A stretch of 5,550 nt of DNA from an uncultured Bulleidia sp. (GTDB lineage Bacteria; Bacillota_I; Bacilli_A; Erysipelotrichales; Erysipelotrichaceae), in the NCBI GenBank assembly GCA_934725105.1, contig CAKVBD010000057.1, positions 1 to 5,550 on the forward strand, given 5' to 3'. The notes under the pieces were generated by a model. That model was not told the DNA's origin. It was given only the letters and a program-made list of their open reading frames with translations, and did no database searches. Shown piece after piece: positions 5,519 through 5,550 of the stretch (positions are counted from its first letter, which is position 1; the number at the start of each line of letters is the position of its first letter). The position numbers were made by a program, and so were the translations under genes.

Positions 5519-5550
5519 TTAGCGGAGAGATAATGAAAAATAAATCCTTC
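5519..5550 (-). CDS. Possible 3' end of a leftward gene at the right edge
   Basis: On the - strand one frame reads RIYFSLSLR and then TAA (5521-5519), 12 bases before the leftward terminator hairpin. The spacing suits the end of a gene converging on the xpt operon. Only nine codons are visible and no family can be assigned. It competes with the + strand start at 5533, and only one of the two is likely to be real. Confidence 0.3.
   Translation of the reverse strand, partial: RIYFSLSLR
5533..5550 (+). CDS. Possible 5' end of a rightward gene at the right edge
   Basis: ATG at 5533 is preceded by GGAGAGA (5524-5530), a reasonable ribosome binding site, and reads MKNKSF to the window edge. The lysine-rich opening is common in this kind of genome. 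No promoter is evident between the terminators and this start, which weakens the call. The alternative is a leftward gene ending at 5519. Confidence 0.35.

Overview
The window comes from an AT-rich Gram-positive (Firmicutes-type) chromosome. The evidence is consensus sigma-A-like promoters, strong GGAGG-type ribosome binding sites, U-tailed hairpin terminators, and a guanine riboswitch in front of an xpt-pbuX pair as in Bacillus subtilis. The proteins look like those of gut Firmicutes such as Erysipelotrichia or Clostridia, but the sequence alone does not fix the genus.

Left part (1-1722). The 3' end of something on the + strand runs into a bidirectional hairpin terminator (155-186). This is shared with a leftward gene (190-1347) for a membrane-anchored or secreted Ntn-type linear amide C-N hydrolase of the choloylglycine hydrolase/acyltransferase superfamily. 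Its promoter is close to consensus (TTGACT-17 bp-TATAAT) and carries two GTTG-N6-CAAC palindromes, one over the -35 box and one at the expected transcription start. Diverging from it is the start of an HxlR-family regulator with a good ribosome binding site. It stops after 32 codons and is followed, in another frame, by what looks like the last codons of an unrelated gene and then a strong terminator. I read this as a deletion scar that removed most of a regulator and most of a downstream gene while leaving the promoter and operator region intact.

Middle (1723-2140). There is no convincing gene here. The region holds three tandem imperfect 32-bp repeats (1763-1851), a promoter (1912-1940), a canonical guanine-class purine riboswitch aptamer (1960-2025) and its intrinsic terminator (2042-2067).

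Right part (2141-5472). A tight three-gene operon under the riboswitch encodes xanthine phosphoribosyltransferase (xpt), an NCS2 purine permease (pbuX-like) and a COG2509-like FAD-dependent dehydrogenase with a four-cysteine cluster. The first two import xanthine or guanine and salvage it to nucleotides, and they would be shut off when guanine is plentiful. The third shares the transcript but has no known link to purines. The operon ends in a perfect hairpin terminator (5448-5472). A second, opposite-facing hairpin (5487-5507) follows, and then the edge of a further gene whose strand is uncertain.

I find no mobile element, CRISPR array, RNA gene or clearly new system. The items most worth a second look are the eroded regulator with its surviving operators, the 32-bp tandem repeats, and the dehydrogenase placed under guanine-riboswitch control.
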